Shown one piece after another: positions 1 through 6,274 of a stretch of DNA of 9,063 nucleotides; position 1 is the first letter of the stretch, and each line of letters starts with the position of its first letter. Both the position numbers and the translations under genes were made by a program. The notes beneath the pieces are model-generated. The model did no database searches. It saw only the letters and a program-made list of their open reading frames with translations, and was not told the origin of the DNA. Source of the DNA: Candidatus Solibacter sp. (lineage in GTDB: Bacteria; Acidobacteriota; Terriglobia; Bryobacterales; Bryobacteraceae); contig JADGNT010000152.1 of assembly GCA_017883345.1 (NCBI GenBank), positions 1-9,063 on the forward strand. Direction: 5' to 3'.

Positions 1-6
1 ATCTCC

Positions 7-3000
7 ATGAAACGTACACCCGCGCTTCTCCTGGGCGCTCTCGTCGCCTCCCTCTCCTTCGCTTTCGCCCCCACCTACGATGCCAAGCTCTTCGCCGAAA
101 TGCGCTGGCGCTCGATCGGCCCCTTGCGCGCCGGACGCACCAAATCCGCCCAGGGCGTGGCCGGGCAACCGAACGTCTTCTACATCGGCGTATGCAACGG
201 CGGCGTCTGGAAAACCACCGATTACGGCCGCACCTGGAACCCCATCTTCGACGACCAGCCCACCGGATCCATCGGCTCCCTCGCCGTCGCCGCATCCAAT
301 CCCAATATCATCTACGCCGGCAGCGGCGAAGGGCTCCAGCGCCCCGACCTCTCCACCGGCGACGGCGTCTACAAATCCACTGACGCCGGCAAGACCTGGA
401 CCCATCTCGGCCTGCGCGACGGCCAGCAGATCCCGCAGATCGCCGTCGATCCGCGCAATCCCGACAAGCTCTTCGTCGCCGTCCTCGGCCACCCCTACGG
501 ACCCAACGCCGAACGCGGCCTCTATCGCTCCACCGATGGCGGCCAGTCCTTCCAGCAGGTCCTCGGCAAGGACGAAAACACCGGCGCCAGTGAAGTCCAG
601 ATCGATCCCACCCATCCCGACACCGTCTACGCCGCGCTTTGGGAAGCCCGGCAAGGCCCCTGGGAAAACAGTTCGTGGAGCGGTCCCGGCGGCGGCATGT
701 TCAAATCCACCGACGGCGGCAAGACCTGGCGTGCCCTCACCAACGGCATTCCCTCCGGCGCCGATGGCTTCATTCAGGCCAACATCGCCATCTCCCCCAG
801 CAACACCAGCCGCCTCTACGCCTCCGTCGCCACCTCCAACGGAATCGGCATCTACCGCTCCGATGACGCCGGCGAACATTGGGCCCGCGCCACCACCGAC
901 GCCCGCCCCGCCGGACGCATCGGCGGCGGCGATCTCTCCGTCCCTACCGTCGATCCCCAGAATCCCGACACCGTCTACGTCGCCAGCACCGTCACCTGGA
1001 AATCCACCGACGGCGGCAAGACCTGGACCGGCTTCCGCGGCGCGCCCGGCGGCGACGATTACCAGCGCATATGGATCAACCCTCTCAACCCCGACATCAT
1101 CCTGATCGTCAGCGACCAGGGCGCCATCATCTCCGTCAACCGTGGCGAAACCTGGAGCTCCTGGTACACCCAATCCACCGCCCAGATGTATCACGTCAAC
1201 GCCGACAACGATTTCCCCTATCGCGTGTGCAGCGGCCAGCAGGAGAGCGGCTCCGCCTGCATCTCCAGCCGCGGCAATTACGGTCAGCTCACCTTCCGCG
1301 AGTGGACGCCCGTCGGTGTCGAAGAGTATGGCTACGCCGTCCCCGATCCGCTCGACCCCAACATTGTCTTCGGCGGCAAGGTGACTCGCTTCGACCGGCG
1401 CACCGGCCAGGTCGAAAACGTCGCCCCCAAGCCCGTCCGCGGGCCTAATTACCGCGCGCTGCGCACCGCGCCCGTCGTCTTCTCCCAGGCCGATCCGCAC
1501 GTCATGTTCTTCGCCGCCAACACCCTGTTCCGCACCGCCGATGGCGGCCGCGGTTGGAAGGAAATCTCACCCGACCTCACCCGCAAAACCTGGGAGATTC
1601 CCGCCAGCGTCGGTAAGTATCGCGATCAGCCTGCCGCGCAGCCGACGCAGAAGGGCGTCATCTACACCGTCGCCCCCGCGCCCACCGACATCAACCGCAT
1701 CTGGGCCGGCACCGACGATGGCCTGATCCACGTCACCGCCGATGGCGGACTCCACTGGAAAGACGTCACCCCGCGGACAATCGGACCCTGGATGAAAATC
1801 TCCATCCTCGACGCCGGCCACTTCGACGCCCTCACCGCCTACGCCGCCGTCAACACCCTCCGCCTCGACGACATGCGCCCCCACATCTTCCGCACCCACG
1901 ATGGCGGCAAGACGTGGACCGAAATCGTCTCCGGCATCCCCGATGGCGCGCCCGTCGACGTAGTCCGCGAAGATCCCAAAACCAAGGGCCTGCTCTTCGC
2001 CGGTACCGAACGCGAAACCTACGTCAGCTTCGACGATGGCGACCACTGGCAGTCGCTGCGCCTCAACATGCCCGCCAGTTCCATCCGCGACCTCATCGTC
2101 AAGGACGACGACCTCATCGTCGCCACCCACGGACGCGGCTTCTGGATCCTGGACAACATCACGCCGCTCCGCCAGATCGGCGAAAAGGTCGCCGCCAGTG
2201 ACGCCTTCCTCTTCAAGCCCCAGACCGCCATCCGCGTGCGCTGGAGTATGAACTCCGATACCCCGCTGCCGCCCGACGAGCCGGCATCGCCCAATCCTCC
2301 CGATGGCGCCATCCTCGATTACTACCTCGGCCCCGCCTCTAGCGGCCCCGTGACCCTCGAAATCCTCGACACCACGGGCGCCCTGGTGCGCCGCTATGCA
2401 AGCTCAGATCCCGAGGACCCCATCGATCCCAACCTCGCCATCCCCACCTATTGGGTACGCCCGCCGCATCGCCTGCCCGCCGCCCCCGGCATGCACCGCT
2501 ACCTGTGGGATATGCACCATACCCCGCTCGCCGTAGCCGGCGGACGCGGCGGCGGCGCCAACTATTCCTCCGCCGCCGTGGTCCATAACACCCCGCCCAC
2601 CATCACCTCCATTTGGGCCGCCCCCGGCCGCTACACCGTCAAACTCACCGCCAACGGCCAGAGCTATACCCAGCCCCTGACCCTCAAGCTGGACCCGCGC
2701 GTCAAGACACCGGCGCTCACTCTCCAGCAGCAGTCCACGCTCTCCCGGCGGTTGTATGACGAGACGCTGGCCGTGCAGAATGCGCTCGCACAACTGCGCG
2801 CCCTCCGCGCCCAGATCCGCGACATCAAGGCGCCAGGCGCGGCGGCCCAGGCGCTGGCCGAATTCGACAAGCAAGCCGCCGCCATTGAAGGTGGCGGAGG
2901 CGGACGCGGCGGACGCGGTGGCGGCGGACGCGGCGTGATTGAGGCCGGCCCGGAGACTTTGAGCAATGCCACCGGATCGCTGACCACCTTGATGCGCCAG

Positions 3001-3171
3001 TTGGAAGCCGCCGAAGTCGCCCCCACCACGCAGTTGTCCGCCGCCATCGCGGACCGCCGCGCCCAGGTAGCCAAACTCATGGCCAAATGGACCGCCCTCA
3101 AGACCACCGGCCTGGCCCCCGTCAACGCCCAACTCAAGCAGGCCAACTTGACGCAGATCTCCGTCAAGTAA
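7..3171 (+). CDS. Secreted Asp-box (BNR/sortilin-Vps10-like) beta-propeller protein
   Basis: A 1054-residue exported protein of the sortilin/Vps10 or 'glycosyl hydrolase BNR repeat' type; substrate and activity are unknown. Residues 1-21 look like a signal peptide (Lys2-Arg3, hydrophobic core, Ala-Phe-Ala at 19-21), though Pro at position 22 would disfavour cleavage exactly there. Eleven Asp boxes (S/T-x-D-x-G-x-T-W type) are visible near residues 70, 124, 175, 234, 285, 333, 376 (degenerate, VNRGETW), 510, 577, 630 and 674, which fits one or two beta-propellers. Residues ~720-910 look like a beta-rich domain; the tail from ~915 is helical, Ala/Gln-rich and probably coiled-coil, broken by a Gly/Arg run at 962-976. 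The ATG at 7 is chosen because the signal peptide follows it; the reading frame is open to the window edge, so an upstream start cannot be excluded. Asp boxes also occur in sialidases, but I see no sialidase active-site signature, so an enzyme name would be unsupported. Confidence 0.87.
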   Translation: MKRTPALLLGALVASLSFAFAPTYDAKLFAEMRWRSIGPLRAGRTKSAQGVAGQPNVFYIGVCNGGVWKTTDYGRTWNPIFDDQPTGSIGSLAVAASNPNIIYAGSGEGLQRPDLSTGDGVYKSTDAGKTWTHLGLRDGQQIPQIAVDPRNPDKLFVAVLGHPYGPNAERGLYRSTDGGQSFQQVLGKDENTGASEVQIDPTHPDTVYAALWEARQGPWENSSWSGPGGGMFKSTDGGKTWRALTNGIPSGADGFIQANIAISPSNTSRLYASVATSNGIGIYRSDDAGEHWARATTDARPAGRIGGGDLSVPTVDPQNPDTVYVASTVTWKSTDGGKTWTGFRGAPGGDDYQRIWINPLNPDIILIVSDQGAIISVNRGETWSSWYTQSTAQMYHVNADNDFPYRVCSGQQESGSACISSRGNYGQLTFREWTPVGVEEYGYAVPDPLDPNIVFGGKVTRFDRRTGQVENVAPKPVRGPNYRALRTAPVVFSQADPHVMFFAANTLFRTADGGRGWKEISPDLTRKTWEIPASVGKYRDQPAAQPTQKGVIYTVAPAPTDINRIWAGTDDGLIHVTADGGLHWKDVTPRTIGPWMKISILDAGHFDALTAYAAVNTLRLDDMRPHIFRTHDGGKTWTEIVSGIPDGAPVDVVREDPKTKGLLFAGTERETYVSFDDGDHWQSLRLNMPASSIRDLIVKDDDLIVATHGRGFWILDNITPLRQIGEKVAASDAFLFKPQTAIRVRWSMNSDTPLPPDEPASPNPPDGAILDYYLGPASSGPVTLEILDTTGALVRRYASSDPEDPIDPNLAIPTYWVRPPHRLPAAPGMHRYLWDMHHTPLAVAGGRGGGANYSSAAVVHNTPPTITSIWAAPGRYTVKLTANGQSYTQPLTLKLDPRVKTPALTLQQQSTLSRRLYDETLAVQNALAQLRALRAQIRDIKAPGAAAQALAEFDKQAAAIEGGGGGRGGRGGGGRGVIEAGPETLSNATGSLTTLMRQLEAAEVAPTTQLSAAIADRRAQVAKLMAKWTALKTTGLAPVNAQLKQANLTQISVK
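703..1026 (+). repeat. Identical 27-nt Asp-box coding repeat (two copies)
   Basis: The 27 bases at 703-729 recur exactly at 1000-1026. Both encode the Asp box KSTDGGKTW with the same nine codons. A diverged copy lies at 373-399 (KSTDAGKTW). The rest of the blades differ, so this is a short coding repeat and not a recent whole-blade duplication. The span given runs from the first to the second copy. Confidence 0.8.
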
Positions 3172-3202
3172 ACGCCGTGGTGGCAACCGCTCCCTAAGAA
3201 CG

Positions 3203-3312
3203 TGAGAAAAAAACAAATGGCCGCCGATGAACGCCGATGAACGCGGATAAAAACAAGATGCTTATCGGCGTTTATCTGCGTTAATCGGCGGCCCAGAAAT
3301 GATTTTTTCTCA
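3203..3312. repeat. Large imperfect palindrome of 10-bp units, possible bidirectional terminator
   Basis: The arms 3219-3250 and 3262-3293 are 32 nt each and pair at 28 positions around an 11-nt loop. Each arm is built on a 10-bp period: CCGATGAACG occurs twice in tandem at 3224-3243, followed by a diverged CGGATAAAAA unit. Outside the core, TGAGAAAAAA (3203-3212) is the exact reverse complement of TTTTTTCTCA (3303-3312), with an asymmetric bulge between the two stems. The T-run after the stem, and the A-run before it, give a terminator-like shape on both strands. It lies 31 bp after the Asp-box gene and could end its transcript. From memory, similar GATGAACGC-type repeats are scattered between genes in several bacterial phyla; this was not checked here. 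Confidence 0.75.
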
Positions 3313-3321
3313 GCTCCTATA

Positions 3322-3368
3322 CGGTCGCGGCTCCGATGCGTCGTCAGAGCCGCGACCGGGGGGTCGCG
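3322..3368. repeat. GC-rich hairpin with a competing alternative stem
   Basis: A perfect 12-bp inverted repeat, 3322-3333 with 3347-3358 (CGGTCGCGGCTC and its complement), encloses a 13-nt loop. The CGCGACC part of the 3' arm (3351-3357) can instead pair with GGTCGCG at 3362-3368 around a GGGG loop, so the two hairpins exclude each other. No T-tract follows, so an intrinsic terminator is unlikely. It may be a dispersed extragenic repeat or part of the structured region upstream of speA. Confidence 0.6.
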
Positions 3369-3444
3369 CAGAGCACTGCCCCACCCCGCCTCAACCTCGG
3401 AAGGTTAGCTTTCGCCCCGCGAAATGGTCCGTAAAGCCATTGTC

Positions 3445-3495
3445 ATGAGTTTCTCCTTGCCCTGTCCGGCATTATTAAGGACACTGGAGGATTAA
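3445..3495 (+). CDS. Possible 16-codon speA leader peptide
   Basis: An ATG at 3445 opens a short frame encoding MSFSLPCPALLRTLED and ends at TAA 3493-3495, whose last two bases are the first two of the speA Shine-Dalgarno. It spans the strand that can mask that site, so ribosomes crossing it would open the masking helix. It contains consecutive TTA-TTA-AGG codons, unusual in this high-G+C context; AGG encodes arginine, the SpeA substrate. Its own ribosome binding site is weak (TAAAG about 8 nt upstream). A frame this short is expected by chance, so this is a hypothesis and not an established gene. Confidence 0.25.
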   Translation: MSFSLPCPALLRTLED

Positions 3496-3500
3496 GGAGA
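3494..3500 (+). promoter_or_regulatory. Ribosome binding site of speA (AAGGAGA)
   Basis: AAGGAGA, with 9 nt before the TTG at 3510, is a near-perfect Shine-Dalgarno and is the reason for preferring that start over ATG 3543. A second GGAGG lies at 3486-3490, too far for good use. The site is exactly complementary to TCTCCTT at 3452-3458. Confidence 0.7.
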
Positions 3501-3509
3501 AGCATCACG

Positions 3510-5456
3510 TTGGATAGAAATGGCCGTAAGGGCTCCCTCGTCATGGAGCCGACAGAACGATGGACCCCTCAATCGGCCAGCGACCTATACGACGTCGCGA
3601 GCTGGGGCAAGGGCTATTTTTCGGTGGGCGAGAACGGGCACGTCCTGGTGCATCCCGAGAAGGAAGCGGCGCGCTCGATCGACCTCAAGCAACTGGTCGA
3701 CACGCTGGTCCTGCGCGGCATCAACCTGCCCATCCTGATCCGCTTCGCCGATATCCTGAAGCACCGTCTGGGAGAAATCCACAGCGCCTTCCAAACCGCT
3801 ATCAACGAGCATAAGTATCAGGGCGGCTATTGCTGCGTCTACCCGATCAAGGTCAACCAGCAGCGCCAGGTGGTGGAAGAGGTGCTCGAGTTCGGCAAGC
3901 CGTTCCGCTTCGGCCTGGAAGCCGGTTCCAAGCCGGAACTGATGGCGGTGATGGCGCTGGCCGACAACGACACCCCGATCATCTGCAACGGTTTCAAGGA
4001 CGATGAATACATCGAGATGGCCATGCTCGCCCAGAAGATGGGACGCAAGATCATCCCGGTGGTGGAAAAGTACACGGAACTGCACCTGATCCTGAAATAC
4101 AGCCAGCGTGTGGGCGTGCGCCCCTCGATCGGTCTGCGCGTGAAACTGGCCAGCCGCGGGTCGGGGCGCTGGAAATCCTCGGGCGGATACCGCTCGAAAT
4201 TCGGGTTGTCGGCGACCGAGGCGGTGCGGGCACTACAAGAGCTGAAAGACCTCGGCATGGCCGACTGCCTCAACCTGGTGCACTTCCACCTGGGCAGCCA
4301 GATTACCAATATCCGTCAGATCAAGGGCGCGGTGAACGAAGCCGTCCGCGTGTACGTGGACCTGGCGCGCGCCGGCGCCGGGCTGAAATACCTGGACGTG
4401 GGCGGCGGTCTGGGAATCGATTACGACGGATCGCAGACCGATTTCGAATCTAGCGTGAACTATACGCTGCAAGAGTACGCCAACGACGTCATTTACCACG
4501 TGCAGAACGTGTGCGATGAAGTCGAGGTGGCGCACCCGACCATCATCACGGAGAGCGGGCGCGCCATCGCGGCGTATCACAGCGTGCTGGTGTTCAACGT
4601 CGTGGGCGTGGCCGGGATGGGCGAGGCCGACGTACCGGCGGAGCCGCCTCCCGAGGCCGAGCAGCCGCTGATCGATCTCTCCGAAACGTATCGCGGTCTG
4701 ACCGCCAAGAACCTGCTGGAAAGCTACCACGACGCGCAGCAGGCGCTCGACCAGGGGCTGAATCTGTTCAGCCTCGGGTACCTGTCGCTAGAGCAGCGCT
4801 GCATCGCGGAGAATCTCTACTGGGCGATCTCGCGCAAGATCCAGCGGCTGGCCGGCGAACTAGACTACTTCCCCGAAGAGCTGGAAGGCATCGACGCCTT
4901 GCTCTCCGACACGTATTTCTGCAACTTTTCGCTTTTCCAGAGCATGCCGGACAGTTGGGCCATCAAGCAACTCTTCCCCATCATGCCGATCCACCGCCTG
5001 GAAGAGCAGCCGACGCGTCCCGCCGTGCTGGGCGATATCACCTGCGATTCCGATGGCAAGGTGGATGCCTTCATCGACCGCCGCGACGTCAAACGCACCT
5101 TGCAGTTGCACACCTTCGGCGGCGGCAATTACTACCTGGGCGCGTTCCTGCTGGGCGCGTACCAGGAAATTCTCGGCGACCTGCACAATCTGTTCGGCGA
5201 TACCAACGCGGTCCACGTGCGGCTGGGTCCGACGGGCGAAGTGATGCTGGATTCCGTGATCAAGGGCGATACCGTCCGCGAAGTGCTGAACTACGTGCAG
5301 TTCTCCTCCGACACGCTGGTGATGCAGCTCCGCCGCGACGTGGAGGCCGCGTTGCGCGAAGGCCGCCTGACCTATGAAGAGAGCGGCGCGCTCCTGCGCT
5401 TCTACGAAGAGGGTCTGCACGGCTACACGTACCTGGAAGACGTGCACGAACTGTAG
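3510..5456 (+). CDS. speA: Biosynthetic arginine decarboxylase (SpeA)
   Basis: Pyridoxal-phosphate enzyme converting L-arginine to agmatine and CO2, the entry to putrescine/spermidine synthesis; cytoplasmic, usually Mg2+-dependent in this family. The 648 residues match the usual SpeA length (about 630-660). Visible landmarks: YPIKVNQ with the presumed PLP lysine K114, HFHLGSQ at 258-264, the phosphate-binding GGGLGIDYDG from 298, ESGRA from 348, the helical insert with SLEQRCIAENLYW, and GDITCDSDG with the presumed catalytic C512. The N-terminal PLP barrel and C-terminal beta domain are complete, with no missing key residue. The TTG at 3510 is chosen for its strong AAGGAGA site 9 nt upstream. 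An ATG at 3543 (11 codons shorter) has only a weak AAGGG and begins just before the conserved region, so it remains possible. The leader can form a helix hiding the TTG ribosome binding site. The gene is monocistronic, convergent with the toxin gene. Confidence 0.96.
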   Translation: MDRNGRKGSLVMEPTERWTPQSASDLYDVASWGKGYFSVGENGHVLVHPEKEAARSIDLKQLVDTLVLRGINLPILIRFADILKHRLGEIHSAFQTAINEHKYQGGYCCVYPIKVNQQRQVVEEVLEFGKPFRFGLEAGSKPELMAVMALADNDTPIICNGFKDDEYIEMAMLAQKMGRKIIPVVEKYTELHLILKYSQRVGVRPSIGLRVKLASRGSGRWKSSGGYRSKFGLSATEAVRALQELKDLGMADCLNLVHFHLGSQITNIRQIKGAVNEAVRVYVDLARAGAGLKYLDVGGGLGIDYDGSQTDFESSVNYTLQEYANDVIYHVQNVCDEVEVAHPTIITESGRAIAAYHSVLVFNVVGVAGMGEADVPAEPPPEAEQPLIDLSETYRGLTAKNLLESYHDAQQALDQGLNLFSLGYLSLEQRCIAENLYWAISRKIQRLAGELDYFPEELEGIDALLSDTYFCNFSLFQSMPDSWAIKQLFPIMPIHRLEEQPTRPAVLGDITCDSDGKVDAFIDRRDVKRTLQLHTFGGGNYYLGAFLLGAYQEILGDLHNLFGDTNAVHVRLGPTGEVMLDSVIKGDTVREVLNYVQFSSDTLVMQLRRDVEAALREGRLTYEESGALLRFYEEGLHGYTYLEDVHEL

Positions 5457-5462
5457 GGCGGT

Positions 5463-5912
5463 CTACTCGAAATCGAAGTCTTCCGGGCTGGCAAGGAAGG
5501 GATTCACCACCGTGAGATCTCCGAACTTGCGCCCGGCCTGGAAATCTTCGCTGAGCAAATACTTGCAACCAGTGGATTCAGCGGCCGCCAGGATCAGCGA
5601 ATCCCAGTACGCGACTCCGCCGCGGTCGCTCCAATACCAAGCACGATGAAGCAGGCCCAATCCGAAACCCACGGGTTGCCACAGGGCCAGGGCCTCCACG
5701 TTCTCACGGACACGCACGGCCGGCGTCTTCAGCTTGCCGGCCGCATTCCAATAGAACTCGTTGAGGACCTGCCAGCTCAAACGGCCGGAATCGGTATTCC
5801 AGAGAGCGTCCATCCATTGGCGCGCCCGGGCGTGCTTCGCCGCGTCCGTTGCATCGACCGAGTACAGAAGGACGTTCGTGTCCACAAAGAAGTGGTCAGC
5901 GGGGGCGCTCAT
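5463..5912 (-). CDS. PIN-domain toxin ribonuclease (VapC-like)
   Basis: A 149-residue PIN-domain protein, predicted to be the Mg2+-dependent RNase of a type II toxin-antitoxin pair. The expected acidic quartet is visible: D11 in FVDTNVLLY, E52 in VLNEFYW, D104 in YWDSLILAAAE, and D123 in LLSEDFQAGR, so the nuclease looks intact. Its ATG lies inside the end of the antitoxin gene, which overlaps it by 17 nt, a common VapBC arrangement implying translational coupling; GGAAGAGG just upstream of the ATG could act as ribosome binding site. The C-terminus faces speA, with 6 bp between the stop codons. RNA target is unknown (tRNA or rRNA in studied VapC proteins). The family call is firm; the VapC name is by context. 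Confidence 0.9.
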   Translation of the reverse strand: MSAPADHFFVDTNVLLYSVDATDAAKHARARQWMDALWNTDSGRLSWQVLNEFYWNAAGKLKTPAVRVRENVEALALWQPVGFGLGLLHRAWYWSDRGGVAYWDSLILAAAESTGCKYLLSEDFQAGRKFGDLTVVNPFLASPEDFDFE

Positions 5913-6135
5913 TCGCCTCTTCCCGCGTCAGCCGGTTAGCCGCCAGACCCGGAATCAGAATCGGCTTGATGCGCTTCCACTTTTCGTACGCTGCCCAGTA
6001 CTCGTCCGTCTGGCGCATCTTGTCTTCCAACATGCGTCCGACCAGCTTGGAGACGGACGTATTCTCTTCGGCGGCCTGCTTCCTGGCCCACCGTAGCGCG
6101 TCCTCTTCAACCGTGATGGTGACGTTCTTCAGCAC
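5896..6135 (-). CDS. Ribbon-helix-helix antitoxin of the PIN toxin
   Basis: A 79-residue protein directly upstream of the toxin. The N-terminus (VLKNVTITVEEDALRWARKQ) has the short beta strand followed by two helices typical of ribbon-helix-helix (CopG/Arc-like) DNA-binding antitoxins, with SVSKLVGRMLE as the second helix. The Trp/Tyr- and Arg/Lys-rich C-terminal part (~47-79) would bind and inhibit the toxin. The start is taken as GTG at 6135 because the fold begins there; the frame stays open upstream to 6351, but that extension is low-quality sequence crossing the korA start. No Shine-Dalgarno precedes the GTG. An extended -10 lies 6 nt upstream, suggesting a leaderless mRNA. A palindrome over promoter and start codon suggests autorepression by the antitoxin or the toxin-antitoxin complex. 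Confidence 0.82.
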   Translation of the reverse strand: MLKNVTITVEEDALRWARKQAAEENTSVSKLVGRMLEDKMRQTDEYWAAYEKWKRIKPILIPGLAANRLTREEANERPR

Positions 6136-6161
6136 GAACTCAGTGTAACACGAAGTTCGTG
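6133..6161 (-). promoter_or_regulatory. Operator-like palindrome and extended -10 of the toxin-antitoxin operon
   Basis: Reading the minus strand, CACGAACTTCGTG (6161-6149) is a 6+1+6 palindrome, and a further TTCGTG half-site (6138-6133) includes the antitoxin GTG start codon. The outer arms also form an 8-bp inverted repeat (AGTTCGTG 6154-6161 and CACGAACT 6133-6140 on the plus strand). Between the half-sites sits TGTTACACT (6150-6142), which fits an extended -10 (TGn followed by TACACT). Repressor bound at these sites would block the promoter. No good -35 is seen. Confidence 0.55.
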
Positions 6162-6216
6162 TGAAGCCGGATCGTGTCGCAGACCCCTGTCCACCCACCC
6201 CCTCCCCCATTTTGCA

Positions 6217-6222
6217 TATAAT
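6217..6222 (+). promoter_or_regulatory. Probable -10 of the korAB operon
   Basis: TATAAT at 6217-6222 is a consensus -10 in an otherwise C-rich stretch, with TG at 6213-6214 close to the extended -10 position but one base further out. No -35 resembling TTGACA lies 16-18 bp upstream. Transcription would begin near 6229, giving a leader of about 46 nt. The site is divergent from the antitoxin promoter, about 70 bp away. Confidence 0.5.
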
Positions 6223-6274
6223 CAAAAGTAACCGTGACCTGGGCCACACTCCCCAATACAAGGAATCCCAATCG

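Larger units (their letters stand above)
3393..3509 (+). promoter_or_regulatory. Structured speA leader with SD-masking helix
   Basis: Several small stems can be read before speA: AACCT/AGGTT (3393-3397 with 3402-3406), TTTCGC/GCGAAA (3410-3415 with 3419-3424) and AATGG/CCATT (3423-3427 with 3437-3441), the last two sharing two bases. Most notable is GTTTCTCCTT (3449-3458), which pairs with AAGGAGAAGC (3494-3503) over 10 bp with one G-U, burying the speA Shine-Dalgarno AAGGAGA. Inside that loop TGTCC (3463-3467) can pair with GGACA (3479-3483). I see no convincing promoter in 3313-3480 and match it to no riboswitch class I know. Confidence 0.45.

Noticed and set aside
80..1105. 341-residue plus-strand frame inside the Asp-box gene
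   Set aside because: Translation is almost only Pro, Ser, Ala and Thr, the expected out-of-frame reading of this C-rich coding sequence.
2404..3216. 270-residue minus-strand frame opposite the Asp-box gene, and other long antisense frames (e.g. 1567-2130, 7337-8227)
   Set aside because: They mirror the codon bias of the real genes, have low-complexity Gly/Ala/Val-rich translations and show no recognisable motifs.
3203..3312. CRISPR-like interpretation of the 10-bp repeats
   Set aside because: The units are contiguous with no spacers and form an inverted pair; there is no array and no cas gene.
3440..3478. TTGTCA (3440-3445) and CATTAT/TATTAA (3470-3478) as a speA promoter
   Set aside because: The spacing is 24-27 bp, far from 16-18, and a start there would remove the masking helix; not supportable.
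6161..6274. Upstream extension of korA from an in-frame GTG at 6161
   Set aside because: The 38 extra residues are Pro-rich with no family resemblance, cross the TATAAT promoter and lack a ribosome binding site; ATG 6275 has a good AAGGAA.
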